Shown in pieces: positions 44,701 through 51,196 of a stretch of DNA of 64,000 nucleotides; within the stretch, counting starts at the first letter, position 1; each line of letters begins with the position of its first letter. The notes below the pieces were generated by a model that made no database searches, was not told the DNA's origin, and was given only the letters and a program-made list of their open reading frames with translations. The stretch covers positions 1 to 64,000 of the forward strand of contig JAKALP010000008.1 in assembly GCA_021824175.1 (NCBI GenBank). Direction: 5' to 3'. This DNA is from Deltaproteobacteria bacterium (lineage in GTDB: Bacteria > Desulfobacterota > Desulfobacteria > Desulfobacterales > Desulfosarcinaceae). Both the position numbers and the translations under genes were made by a program.

Positions 44701-44995
44701 CATGAAGAATTTAGCGGACTTCTACTTCATCGAACAGGGCCGGATCGAGGATGCATTGACGCTCTACGTCAAGGTGCTTGAATCCAATCGCGAGGACACC
44801 GACGCCTTGATGGCTGCCGGAACCATTTGCTCGTCCATGAATAACATGGAAGATGCCCGCATCTTTTACACCAGGGTCCTGGAAATTGACCCCTGGCATG
44901 AACGCGCCCGCCAGGAGTTGGATCGTATGGAGAAGGCCGCGTCCCAGAATTTTGGGAGCAGGATAGCGGCGTTTGGGCAGAAGATAGCGAGTTAA
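38711..44995 (+). CDS. Giant multi-domain glycosyltransferase/methyltransferase with TPR tail
   Basis: A 2094-residue fusion. In order I read: GT2 (about 16-225; VSIFCFCKNAAG); helical linker; class I methyltransferase-like domain (about 380-575; HILEIGSSAGQGST, FDMVLIDGS); GT-A-like domain (about 580-800; LLWQIDADELW); GT4 GT-B domain (about 885-1240; IVIDGVIFQL, YEGFGLPILEAMACGCPV); a second GT2 (about 1247-1500; ISAIVSTYNSERF, ANTDDRH); then TPR units (about 1600-2094) built of three tandem blocks of about 160 residues. No membrane segment or signal peptide. It could assemble much of an oligosaccharide on one scaffold, with the TPRs binding the acceptor protein. I see no frameshift. Confidence 0.88.
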   Translation: MIRFDHNQSTSTGSLPLVSIFCFCKNAAGTIRRCIDSMLAQDYPNIEIVVQDGASTDGTLEILHSYDRRIDLVSEPDRGSGDAMFRVLRRINGEFFGSCLSDEVMMPTAVSWAMENFKQRPKAAAIYGDFFLLDKAGRIIGTEYPIDWDYAKLLSSEFIPPFCASFFQKNCFDAIDLNEYTGCGEFEFWARLGARFPIYHVPGIVAKYCVHQEQLSSRVELLADQAQARKAAVERIFADPSMPANLRTLQADALDGIQSWLTVSYCHANAWELARKSFLGSIDHDRNKQRLRGIGDRLIAYGVKLFKAGRLEEAKSYLEIPLHAKELFDPEEVEKVSSIWSKAFASNEIQPSKAFESELNQVIPAEIKNDAFHRLIQKLAADENVVHILEIGSSAGQGSTAAFVDALRKRRVPGHLYCLEISAPRFEQLQHCYRADAFVHCHQWSSVDQNGFADEEAVHNFYHQIRSPLNQYSFDRVLGWLRQDKEYIQHHQINTGGVNRIKSKYGIEQFDMVLIDGSEFTGQAELELVYGARFILLDDINTFKNHSNYQRLSKDPQYSLLAEDKVLRNGYAVFERRAEVLPTHFFTIVLNGMPFIEYHIEVFKALNLPWHWHIIEGVADHAHDTAWGKANGGRIPAEYHHNGLSVDGTTAYLDELARRHPAHITLYRPLAGRFWDGKLAMVSAPMANLPAECLLWQIDADELWTADQIRRMHAMFMAQPMRTAAHFHCHFFVGPELVTISTNAYSHHNDYEWFRVWRYRQGMRWQSHEPPRLMVNQAEQWRDVAKIHPFTHKETEAAGLVFTHYAYVYEHQVQFKEAYYGYKGAVQQWRRLQQAEVLPARLKEYLAWVKDSACADRVEKRTIGHGVAPVRWRFEESKLESASKKIHIVIDGVIFQLQHRQPMGISRVWRNLLPELIKVLPDARFTILERRGFTVPFDAIPRHTIAPYIFGGEKALDHDDEMLRRVCQELKADLFISTYFTRAPGIKNIVLVHDLIPEIMGHDLSQPEWRSKIRALDYADALAAISKRTLDDLKGHYPHAAVRPAAVVPNGLSAPFGAVDEMKIAAFRQQHHLDAPYVLMVGNRYLYKNGEFVFKCLRHPQWAPGLRLLCVGGEVRLTDLEERMAREGRAVFLPRLTDEELSVAYAGAEAYLCASKYEGFGLPILEAMACGCPVITTAGGALPETAGDAALYVDGDSAETLLMAIDKVRQPEQRREWVARGLMRAAGFSWTRSAESMAELILEVVQRPAILISAIVSTYNSERFMRGCLEDLLSQTAADRLEIVVIDSASGQNERAIVREFQRYCANIKYIRTQNREPLYAAWNRGIKLAQGKYVTSANTDDRHRRNGLEQMAAVLETQPRVALVYADVIKTATENETFSKCTPAGMLCWFDWDRRRLLSDGCFMGPQPMWRRSVHDVFRYFDESLTVSSDYEFWLRISQIFDFQRLASPLGLYLERADSVEHADHQKKLAEDGTVHATYLRALEEKRIIGFEPFEHLRRGDLAQQRQAVARIQNLVAMGGFEAAAGLRRLCNELNDNLVRGAVDQENIEDFIKHVSHHFLARHGVLIGGAGQADLRESEDAAVTTQALINRTEPSPQGGALMHFAEKIHQGIHLLLQNGHTEIAQWMLEKLVADFPQHAQAHHERAILAHKLSDIHTAAIHFKRAAELAPGDIQIQKSLGDFYHVSQGRTEEALAQYKKVLSLNPRELETLLTTAHLLVSQRRFDEARGYYEKVLAIDPHQAEARQILNKLNARMTPPAPTESAESLYQKATSQAKAGQRRESVNTLEILLSMEPNHASAHNDLGVLYYESGDSNKAQLHYEKAAELEPENLTYLKNLADFYFLDQANAEKALKLYIQVLTINPQDVEALMGCGYICKTLGRDEDARVFFNRVLEIEPWHNDAGQLLQQLDTQTAKAPVPGWQDNSLDLYQQAQDRAAARDSNGAVESLQQLIARQPRHAMAYNDLGVLFYEKGDKNQALRHYEEAYRLEPMNPTIMKNLADFYFIEQGRIEDALTLYVKVLESNREDTDALMAAGTICSSMNNMEDARIFYTRVLEIDPWHERARQELDRMEKAASQNFGSRIAAFGQKIAS

Positions 44996-45001
44996 GGGCG
45001 T

Positions 45002-45154
45002 TTGCCCGTTTGCCCGTCAAACACCTTAATTTTTTTTCGATCAGATGTTTGATCCCGCCGGGCTTTGGCGGGGTTGGCCCGTTAGCCCGTCAAACACCTT
45101 ATTGTTATCAATCAGATGTTTGATCCCGCTGTTCTTTAGCGGGGTTTGCCCGTG
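45002..45154 (+). repeat. Inverted repeat, left copy (two tandem 70-base units)
   Basis: Two tandem units, each containing GTCAAACACCTTA, ATCAGATGTTTGATCCCGC and a small GCGGG hairpin, with TTTGCCCG octamers at the left edge. The reverse complement recurs almost unchanged at 46875-47030. The two copies flank the glycosyltransferase gene at 45216. Confidence 0.85.
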
Positions 45155-45215
45155 TTCGTTGTGATCTTCTTCGGGGAGAGAGGGCCGGGGTGCGGGGCCA
45201 GATAGAGCCAGGATA

Positions 45216-46718
45216 ATGACCACCAGCATTGAATCCGCTCACGCTCGTTTCATGCAGCTCACGGAAGCGCTGAAGACCGATGCGCTTCCACCACCCGAAG
45301 TTCTTCAACAATATTGTGATCTGGCCGCCGCCGCAGAGCGGTTGGACACTGCCCGCCAAACGCTTTTCTTCCTCAAAGAAAAACACCCCAAAGACATCGG
45401 CATTCACAGCCGCTATATCACCCTTTGTATCCAGATGGGAGATGGAGCCGAGGCCATGGCCACCATTGAATCCATGGCCGGCCGAATGAAGCTGACCGAT
45501 GAATTTATTGATGCCGCCCTGTCCGTGCGAAAACGGCTCGGCCCCACGCCTTTGCCCAAAGATAAGTCTGATTCGCTTTCCCTTTGCATGATCGCGCGCA
45601 ACGAAAGTAAATTCATGGGAGCGTGTTTATTAGGCGTCAAGCCGCTCATCGATGAAATCATTCTGGTGGATACCGGTTCCAATGACCGCACCGCCGATAT
45701 TGGTCGTCTATTCGGCGCCCAGGTGTTTCACTTCCAATGGTGCGACGATTTTTCAGCGGCCCGCAATTTCGGTCTGTCCAAAGCCACGGGGCAATGGATT
45801 TTGATCCTGGATGCCGACGAAGCCATTGCGCCCTCGGAATTTGCTGCTCTGCGCGCTCTGATCCGCAACCACGAGAAGAAATCCGCGGCCTTTGCCATCG
45901 AGACCCGCAATTACTGCTACACGGCCAACACCCTGGGGTGGATGGCCAACAGCGGCCGCTACCCGGCCCATGAAGCTGGTTTGGGGTGGTTTCCCAGCAC
46001 CAAGGTGCGTCTGTTTCGGCGTCAGGATCAAATTCAATTCCATTTCCCGGTCCATGAGCGGGTCGAGCCCTCCTTGCGCGCCGCCGGGATTGCCGTTAAG
46101 CCTTGCAAGGTGCCGGTTCATCACTACGGCCACCTGAACGAATCCCGCAACCAGGCCAAAGCGCGCAAGTACTTCGAACTGGGAATCGCCAAACTGGAAG
46201 CAATGGCCGATGATCCGGGTGCGGTTCGCGAACTTGCGGTTCAAGCCGGCCAGCTTGAAAAATGGCCGGAAGCCCTTTCTTTATGGCAGCAATTGCTGCG
46301 CTTGCGCCCCGGCTACCCCGAAGCTTTGATCAATCTGGCCGGAGCCTGCTGGCAACTCGGCCAATACACTCAAAGCCTGGAGTGGGCGCTGCGCGCCGTG
46401 GCCGCTGACAAGGGTATGAAAGAGGCCCATTTCAATGAGGCCCTGAGTCATATGATGCTGGCCGAATTCCCAACGGCACAGAGAATCCTGGAGGAATTAT
46501 TAAAAGGGAACAAAGACTACGTGGCCGCGCAGTTCATGCTCGGCGTGGTCTACTGTGCTTCCGGCAAAATGGACAAGGGGCGCGGAGTTTTCAACCATCT
46601 CAAGACCACCAACGCCCGTACTGCTCTGCCCCAGGCATTGGAAGATATCGGCCAGCGTCTGATGAAGGCCGGGCTTGCCCAGGCGGCTGAAAATCTCAAA
46701 GCGATTTGCCTTGCTTAA
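45216..46718 (+). CDS. Family 2 glycosyltransferase with TPR domains
   Basis: A 500-residue protein. Residues 1-110 are helical and TPR-like. A GT2 domain of the kind often called SunS-like or TPR-GT2 follows (about 120-330; LSLCMIARNESKFM, ILVDTGSNDRT, LILDADEAI). A C-terminal TPR array (about 330-490) ends it. Such soluble TPR glycosyltransferases typically modify proteins or peptides. The gene is enclosed by a pair of long inverted repeats (45002-45154 and 46875-47030). CCAGGA precedes the ATG. Donor and acceptor are unknown. Confidence 0.85.
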   Translation: MTTSIESAHARFMQLTEALKTDALPPPEVLQQYCDLAAAAERLDTARQTLFFLKEKHPKDIGIHSRYITLCIQMGDGAEAMATIESMAGRMKLTDEFIDAALSVRKRLGPTPLPKDKSDSLSLCMIARNESKFMGACLLGVKPLIDEIILVDTGSNDRTADIGRLFGAQVFHFQWCDDFSAARNFGLSKATGQWILILDADEAIAPSEFAALRALIRNHEKKSAAFAIETRNYCYTANTLGWMANSGRYPAHEAGLGWFPSTKVRLFRRQDQIQFHFPVHERVEPSLRAAGIAVKPCKVPVHHYGHLNESRNQAKARKYFELGIAKLEAMADDPGAVRELAVQAGQLEKWPEALSLWQQLLRLRPGYPEALINLAGACWQLGQYTQSLEWALRAVAADKGMKEAHFNEALSHMMLAEFPTAQRILEELLKGNKDYVAAQFMLGVVYCASGKMDKGRGVFNHLKTTNARTALPQALEDIGQRLMKAGLAQAAENLKAICLA

Positions 46719-46734
46719 ATCAAGGCATTCGGCA

Positions 46735-46861
46735 CACGGCTGTTGCTTAGCAAAGAGATCGAATCATGTTTGTCGTACTCGTACTCGTACGCGAATTGTT
46801 CTAAAAGTAGTTCGAGTACGAGTACGCGTACGAGTACGACCTGCGCGAAGCAACAGCCGTG
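46735..46861. repeat. Nested hairpin with GTACTC hexamer repeats
   Basis: A 14-base perfect outer stem (CACGGCTGTTGCTT at 46735-46748, its complement at 46848-46861) encloses an inner pair of arms made of TCGTAC/GTACGA hexamers (about 46771-46793 and 46813-46840). It lies between the glycosyltransferase stop and the right inverted repeat. It may act as terminator or be a small palindromic mobile element. Confidence 0.8.
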
Positions 46862-46874
46862 ACTTTCACTCGCA

Positions 46875-47030
46875 CACGGGCCAACCCCGCTAAAGAACAG
46901 CGGGATCAAACATCTGATTGAAAAGAAATTAAGGTGTTTGACGGGCCAACGGGCCAACCCCGCCAAAGCCCGGCGGGATCAAACATCTGATCGAAAAAAA
47001 ATTAAGGTGTTTGACGGGCCAACGGGCCAA
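46875..47030 (-). repeat. Inverted repeat, right copy
   Basis: Reverse complement of 45002-45154 with only scattered differences. Two units carry GCGGGATCAAACATCTGAT, AATTAAGGTGTTTGACGGG and a GCGGG hairpin each. Confidence 0.85.
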
Positions 47031-47060
47031 CGGACCAACGGGCAAACGGGCAAACGAACC
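47013..47060. repeat. Octamer tandem repeat ACGGGCCA
   Basis: Six tandem 8-base units (ACGGGCCA twice, ACGGACCA, ACGGGCAA twice, ACGAACCA) immediately before the GT41 start codon. Copy-number change here would alter the spacing upstream of the gene. Confidence 0.8.
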
Positions 47061-47064
47061 AATT

Positions 47065-49107
47065 ATGACCCCAGCCAAACACTACGCCACGCTCTACGAA
47101 AAAGCGCTTGCCTGCCATAAACAGGGGCAGCTCATGACGGCCGTCGAAGGCTATCAGGCTGTACTGACCGCCCAGCCCAATTTTGTTCCCGCGCAGCTTA
47201 ATCTAGGGGTCGCGTTTTTCCAAAAAGGTGACTACCCCGCGGCTTTGACCTGCTTTCAGGCCGCGCTGCGCCTGGATCCCAGTATGGCCGAAGCCTGGTA
47301 TAACGGCGGCAACGCCATGCGCCTGCTTGAGCGTACGAAAGAAGCATTTGATTGGTATCTGCGAGCCATCGAACTCAACCCCGGTCACGCCGACGCCCAT
47401 TACAATCTCGGCAATCTGTGTAAGGACGCGGGCAATCTCCACGATGCCGGTGTTCATTATCGCAACGCTCTGGCAGTGGCGCCAAAATCGGACATGGCGT
47501 GGAACAATTTAGGCGTCGTGCGGATGGAAGCCGGCCAAACGCAGGAAGCCAAGGAATGTTTTCTCAAGGCCAAAGCCATTCGTCCGGATAACCTGGATGC
47601 CCTGCTAAATCTGGCCCTCAGCTTCAAATATTTAGGCCGGGTGGCTGATGCCTTGAGCCATGTGGAACAGGTGCTGACGCGTTGCTCCTGTCATGGGCCG
47701 GCGCTGGCGCTGTATGTTTCATTGCTGCAGCAGAACTGCGAGTGGCGCAGCCTGCGATCCGCGCTGCAACGTCTGGAAGCGGCCACCCGGGCGCAATTGG
47801 CCCATGGTCGGCAACCCGCTGAATCTCCATTTCTAAGCTTTACCCGCGCTGCCGACCCGAAGCACAACTTGATCATCGCCCAGAGCTGGAGCCATACCCT
47901 TGCCCGGCGATTTGCTTCCGCGCGTCAAAGCCTGGATGCGAAGGTCCGGTGTCCGGGAACCCACGACGGGGTGCTGACCATTGGATATCTCTCAGAGCAG
48001 TTCCGTAATGGAGCCACGGCCCATTTGACCGCGGCGCTGTTCGGATGCCATGATCGCGGTCAATTTCAAATCAATGCCTACTCTCTGGGAGCAGATGACG
48101 GCAGCAACTACCGCCGCCGCATTGAGCAGGGTGTGGATCGCTTCATTGATATCCGCAATCTGTCCATCACAGCGGCCGCCGAGCGGATTCGTTCCGACGG
48201 TGTGGACATTCTGGTGGATCTCATCGGCTGGATGCACGGTCACCGCATGGGGATTCTGGCGCTGCGGTCAGCGCCCATCCAGGTGAACTACTTGGGGTTT
48301 CCCGGCACCAGCGGCGCGGATTTCATGGATTACATCGTGGCCGACCGCACGATCATTCCTCCCGAACATCAACCCTTTTATTCGGAGAAAGTGGTTTGTC
48401 TTCCCCATTGCTATCAGGCGACCGACCCCACGCCGCCAGTTTATGGCAAGACGCTTTCGCGGCGCGAGTGTGGACTGCCCGCCCAGGGCTTTGTCTTTGC
48501 TTCCTTTAATACCGATTATAAAATTGAACCGGAACTCTTCAGCGTTTGGATGCATATTCTGCGAGCGGTTCCCGGAGCAGTACTCTGGCTGCTGGTGCGG
48601 ACCGACACCGCCCAACACAATCTGCGGCATGAGGCCGCGAGCATGGGCGTCGACCCGCGCCGCCTGATTTTTGCCGAGTCGCTGCCCAAGGAGCGCCATC
48701 TGGCACGGCTTAAGCTGGTCGATTTGGCCCTGGATACCGTCACGGTCAATGGTCACACCACCACCACCGACGCCATCTGGTCCGGCGTGCCGGTGGTGAC
48801 CCTCCAGGGTACTCACTTTGCTTCCCGGGTGGCTTCCAGCATATTGCTTGCGGATGGCATGGAAGAATTGATCACCCACAGCCTGGAAGAGTATCAGAAG
48901 CTGGCCATCCGGCTGGCCATGGAGCCGGAACTGCTGGGTGCGACAAAGAAGAAATTGAGCGCCAATAAGCAAAGCTATCCGCTCTTTGATATCCGCCGCT
49001 TTGCACGTAACCTGGAAAGCGCTTACCTGACCATGTGGGACCTTTATAAAAATGGGCGCCCGCCGGTGGGATTTGAGGTGAAAGAGATCGACACATATTT
49101 AAACTGA
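47065..49107 (+). CDS. TPR / GT41 O-linked GlcNAc transferase-like (OGT/SPINDLY) protein
   Basis: A protein of about 680 residues. An N-terminal TPR array (about 1-235; repeats such as AWYNGGNAMRLLERTKEAFDW) is followed by the two-lobed GT41 catalytic domain. Signatures: IGYLSEQFRNGATAHL, VDILVDLIGWMHGHR, APIQVNYLGFPGTSG, VFASFNTDYKIEPELF, TTTTDAIWSGVPVVTL and FASRVASSIL. GT41 enzymes add GlcNAc or fucose to Ser/Thr of cytoplasmic proteins. ATG 47065 is preferred to 47011, whose first 18 residues are only the octamer repeat read as protein. A terminator follows. Confidence 0.9.
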   Translation: MTPAKHYATLYEKALACHKQGQLMTAVEGYQAVLTAQPNFVPAQLNLGVAFFQKGDYPAALTCFQAALRLDPSMAEAWYNGGNAMRLLERTKEAFDWYLRAIELNPGHADAHYNLGNLCKDAGNLHDAGVHYRNALAVAPKSDMAWNNLGVVRMEAGQTQEAKECFLKAKAIRPDNLDALLNLALSFKYLGRVADALSHVEQVLTRCSCHGPALALYVSLLQQNCEWRSLRSALQRLEAATRAQLAHGRQPAESPFLSFTRAADPKHNLIIAQSWSHTLARRFASARQSLDAKVRCPGTHDGVLTIGYLSEQFRNGATAHLTAALFGCHDRGQFQINAYSLGADDGSNYRRRIEQGVDRFIDIRNLSITAAAERIRSDGVDILVDLIGWMHGHRMGILALRSAPIQVNYLGFPGTSGADFMDYIVADRTIIPPEHQPFYSEKVVCLPHCYQATDPTPPVYGKTLSRRECGLPAQGFVFASFNTDYKIEPELFSVWMHILRAVPGAVLWLLVRTDTAQHNLRHEAASMGVDPRRLIFAESLPKERHLARLKLVDLALDTVTVNGHTTTTDAIWSGVPVVTLQGTHFASRVASSILLADGMEELITHSLEEYQKLAIRLAMEPELLGATKKKLSANKQSYPLFDIRRFARNLESAYLTMWDLYKNGRPPVGFEVKEIDTYLN

Positions 49108-49134
49108 AAGTTCAAATCGGTAACCGCCATATGC

Positions 49135-49168
49135 AAAGGCTCCCCTCGGGGGGCCTTTCTATTTTCAT
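49135..49168 (+). terminator. Intrinsic terminator after the GT41 gene
   Basis: AAAGGCTCCCC and GGGGGGCCTTT form a stem with a short TC loop, followed by the T-rich CTATTTTCATT. It closes the glycan island. Confidence 0.75.
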
Positions 49169-49202
49169 TCTTGACCTTGCTTCAGTGATATTGTAGCCAT
49201 TC

Positions 49203-49367
49203 AGAGTGTTTGAGCGGCCCAAGGGCCTTAATCGGGAAGACGGTGCGAATCCGTCGCGGACCCGCCGCCGTAACCGGGGACGACGACCGCAAAACGCCAC
49301 TGTTCAAAGCAACGGGAAGGCGCGGTCCGTAGGATGATCCGGAAGCCGGAAGACCTGCTCAGGTAAA
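49203..49367 (+). ncRNA. Cobalamin (AdoCbl) riboswitch
   Basis: The conserved blocks occur in order: GGGAAGACGGTGCGAATCC (49234-49252), CGCGGACCCGCC, GCCACTG (49296-49302), GGGAAGG (49314-49320) and AGGATGATCCGGAAGCC (49331-49347) followed by GAAGACCTGC. It controls the cobQ-cobD-cbiB operon and would shut it off when adenosylcobalamin is plentiful, through the terminator at 49432. Confidence 0.95.
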
Positions 49368-49431
49368 AGAGAATTGCCTTGCCTTTCGCGGAATAGGGTA
49401 AGGCGTCATGCGTCGGGATTAAAAACGGTAT

Positions 49432-49467
49432 CCCCGGACCTGCCTGTTCAGGTCTGGGGTTTTTTAT
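49432..49467 (+). terminator. Riboswitch expression-platform terminator
   Basis: CCCCGGACCTG and CAGGTCTGGGG form an 11-base stem (one G-U pair) around CCTGTT, followed by six T. It lies 65 bases after the riboswitch core and before the first ORF, so it is the likely regulated terminator. Confidence 0.85.
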
Positions 49468-49500
49468 TTCAAGGCATCTTCAGAAAGGATAAATTAAATC

Positions 49501-49674
49501 ATGCATCTGTATTGGCGGATTCAACAAGATTTAAACTGCATGGGAGAATTTCTTGTCTTTAACGACCCGTCTTTTAAGCGGTGCTTCCGGGATTGGATGA
49601 AGAAAAACGCCGTGGGACTGGCGTATGTCGAAGACTGGACACCCGCGCCACGGATGAAGGCCGCGTTGAATTAG
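49501..49674 (+). CDS. Small ORF (57 residues) between riboswitch and cobQ
   Basis: ATG at 49501 to TAG at 49672-49674. The product begins MHLYWRIQQDLNCMGEF and contains RCFRDWMKKNAVGLAYVEDW. It is rich in aromatic residues and Trp, not a low-complexity shadow. AAAGGA lies 13 bases upstream, and the stop is 19 bases before cobQ. I do not recognise it. It could be a small accessory protein of the cobalamin operon or a remnant gene. Confidence 0.5.
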   Translation: MHLYWRIQQDLNCMGEFLVFNDPSFKRCFRDWMKKNAVGLAYVEDWTPAPRMKAALN

Positions 49675-49693
49675 AGGCGGTTTCAGGGAAGAT

Positions 49694-51187
49694 GTGATGA
49701 CCCAACTTGCACGCTGCATCGCCATTCTTGGCACTGGTTCCGATGTGGGCAAAAGCGTGGTCGCCACGGCGTTGTGCCGCATATACGCCCAACAAGGGTT
49801 ACGCGTGGCGCCCTTCAAAGCCCAGAACATGTCCAACAACTCCGGTGTGACTGCCGAAGGCTTGGAGATGGGGCGCGCCCAGATTGTTCAGGCCGAAGCG
49901 GCCCGCGTGGCGCCCCATGTGGACATGAATCCGATCCTGATCAAACCCACCAGCGACGTGGGCGCTCAGGTGGTCGTACTTGGAGCGGCCAGGGCCAATA
50001 TGGCCGCCATGCAATACCATCAGCGCAAAGAAGAACTGCGCGCTACGGCCCAGGCTGCCCTGGACCGGTTGCGTGAAAAGTATGATCTGATCATCATGGA
50101 AGGCGCGGGATCGTGTGCCGAAGTCAACCTCATGGCCAACGATCTGGTCAATCTCCCGATGGCCGCTTACGCCGCCGCCCCGGTCATCCTGGTGGCCGAT
50201 ATCTACCGCGGCGGGGTATTTGCACAGATCGTGGGCACGCTGGAGTGTTTGGAAGAAGAACAGCGCCGTCGCATTAAGGGTTTCATCATCAATCGCTTCC
50301 GCGGCGATATCGAGCTGTTCAGGGACGGCGTGAAGTGGATCGAGGCACGCACGAAAAGACCGGTCTTCGGAGTGCTGCCCTGGTATTGGGACTTTAAGAT
50401 CGAAGATGAGGACGCCGTGGCCATAGCGCAGCCGGAAGCCAATGCCGATTTTTCCAATGGACCAGCCGTTGCCATCATCCGTCTGCCCCACATCTCCAAC
50501 TTCACTGATTTCGATCCGCTGCTCAAGCTGCGGGGCGTCCAGGTGGTTTATCTGGAGTCGCCCCGAAATTTGGAACCCTTCAAGGCGGTGATTCTGCCGG
50601 GCACTAAAAATACGCGCGGCGATCTATCCTGGCTTTCGGCTGTGGGTTGGCGCGATGCCATTGCCCGCTATGCAGCCGAAGGGGGGCATCTGCTAGGCAT
50701 CTGCGGCGGCTATCAAATGCTGGGCAGCGCGGTGTGCGATCCCCATGGGGTCGAAGATTTGCCCGGCGCCAGCCGCGGTTTGAATTTGCTGCCCGTTGAA
50801 ACGGAGTTGAAGAGTCCCAAGACCACCACGCGCACCCACTTCTCATGGGAAGGAAGCACTGGCCTGGGCTATGAAATTCACATGGGGCAATCCCGGCGCA
50901 CCGGCGGCAGCTCCTTATTCAAAATCCAGAGAAGAAATCAAATCGCATGCGAGGAAGAAGATGGCTGCTTGAGCGACAACCGTCGCGTATTGGGCACATA
51001 TTTACATGGACTTTTTGATGCGCCGGAAATCACCCGGCGCTGGCTTGATCATATCGGGCTCCAGCAGGTGGCCACCCCGGCCTTCCACGGTCCCGCGGCC
51101 CGCGATGCAGCTTATGATGCCTTGGCCGAGCATGCCAGGAAGTATTTGGACCTGGCGGGCATTGATAAGCTGGTCCGTCGCGCTTAA
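49694..51187 (+). CDS. cobQ: Cobyric acid synthase
   Basis: A 497-residue amidotransferase of cobalamin synthesis (CobQ/CbiP), which amidates four side chains of the corrin ring using glutamine and ATP. The N-terminal ATPase domain has LGTGSDVGKSVVATALCR. KAQNMSNNS is the family signature. The C-terminal class I glutaminase domain has the nucleophile Cys in LGICGGYQMLG and a His in the terminal LHGLFD. GGGAAG precedes the ATG. It follows the cobalamin riboswitch and lies 9 bases before cobD. Confidence 0.95.
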   Translation: MMTQLARCIAILGTGSDVGKSVVATALCRIYAQQGLRVAPFKAQNMSNNSGVTAEGLEMGRAQIVQAEAARVAPHVDMNPILIKPTSDVGAQVVVLGAARANMAAMQYHQRKEELRATAQAALDRLREKYDLIIMEGAGSCAEVNLMANDLVNLPMAAYAAAPVILVADIYRGGVFAQIVGTLECLEEEQRRRIKGFIINRFRGDIELFRDGVKWIEARTKRPVFGVLPWYWDFKIEDEDAVAIAQPEANADFSNGPAVAIIRLPHISNFTDFDPLLKLRGVQVVYLESPRNLEPFKAVILPGTKNTRGDLSWLSAVGWRDAIARYAAEGGHLLGICGGYQMLGSAVCDPHGVEDLPGASRGLNLLPVETELKSPKTTTRTHFSWEGSTGLGYEIHMGQSRRTGGSSLFKIQRRNQIACEEEDGCLSDNRRVLGTYLHGLFDAPEITRRWLDHIGLQQVATPAFHGPAARDAAYDALAEHARKYLDLAGIDKLVRRA

Positions 51188-51196
51188 GGAGAAAAG

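Noticed and set aside
45002-47030. Insertion sequence with terminal inverted repeats
   Set aside because: The enclosed gene is a TPR glycosyltransferase, not a transposase, and I see no target duplication.
47011-47064. Earlier start for the GT41 protein
   Set aside because: The 18 extra residues (TGQRANGPTGKRA) are the octamer repeat translated and have no ribosome site.
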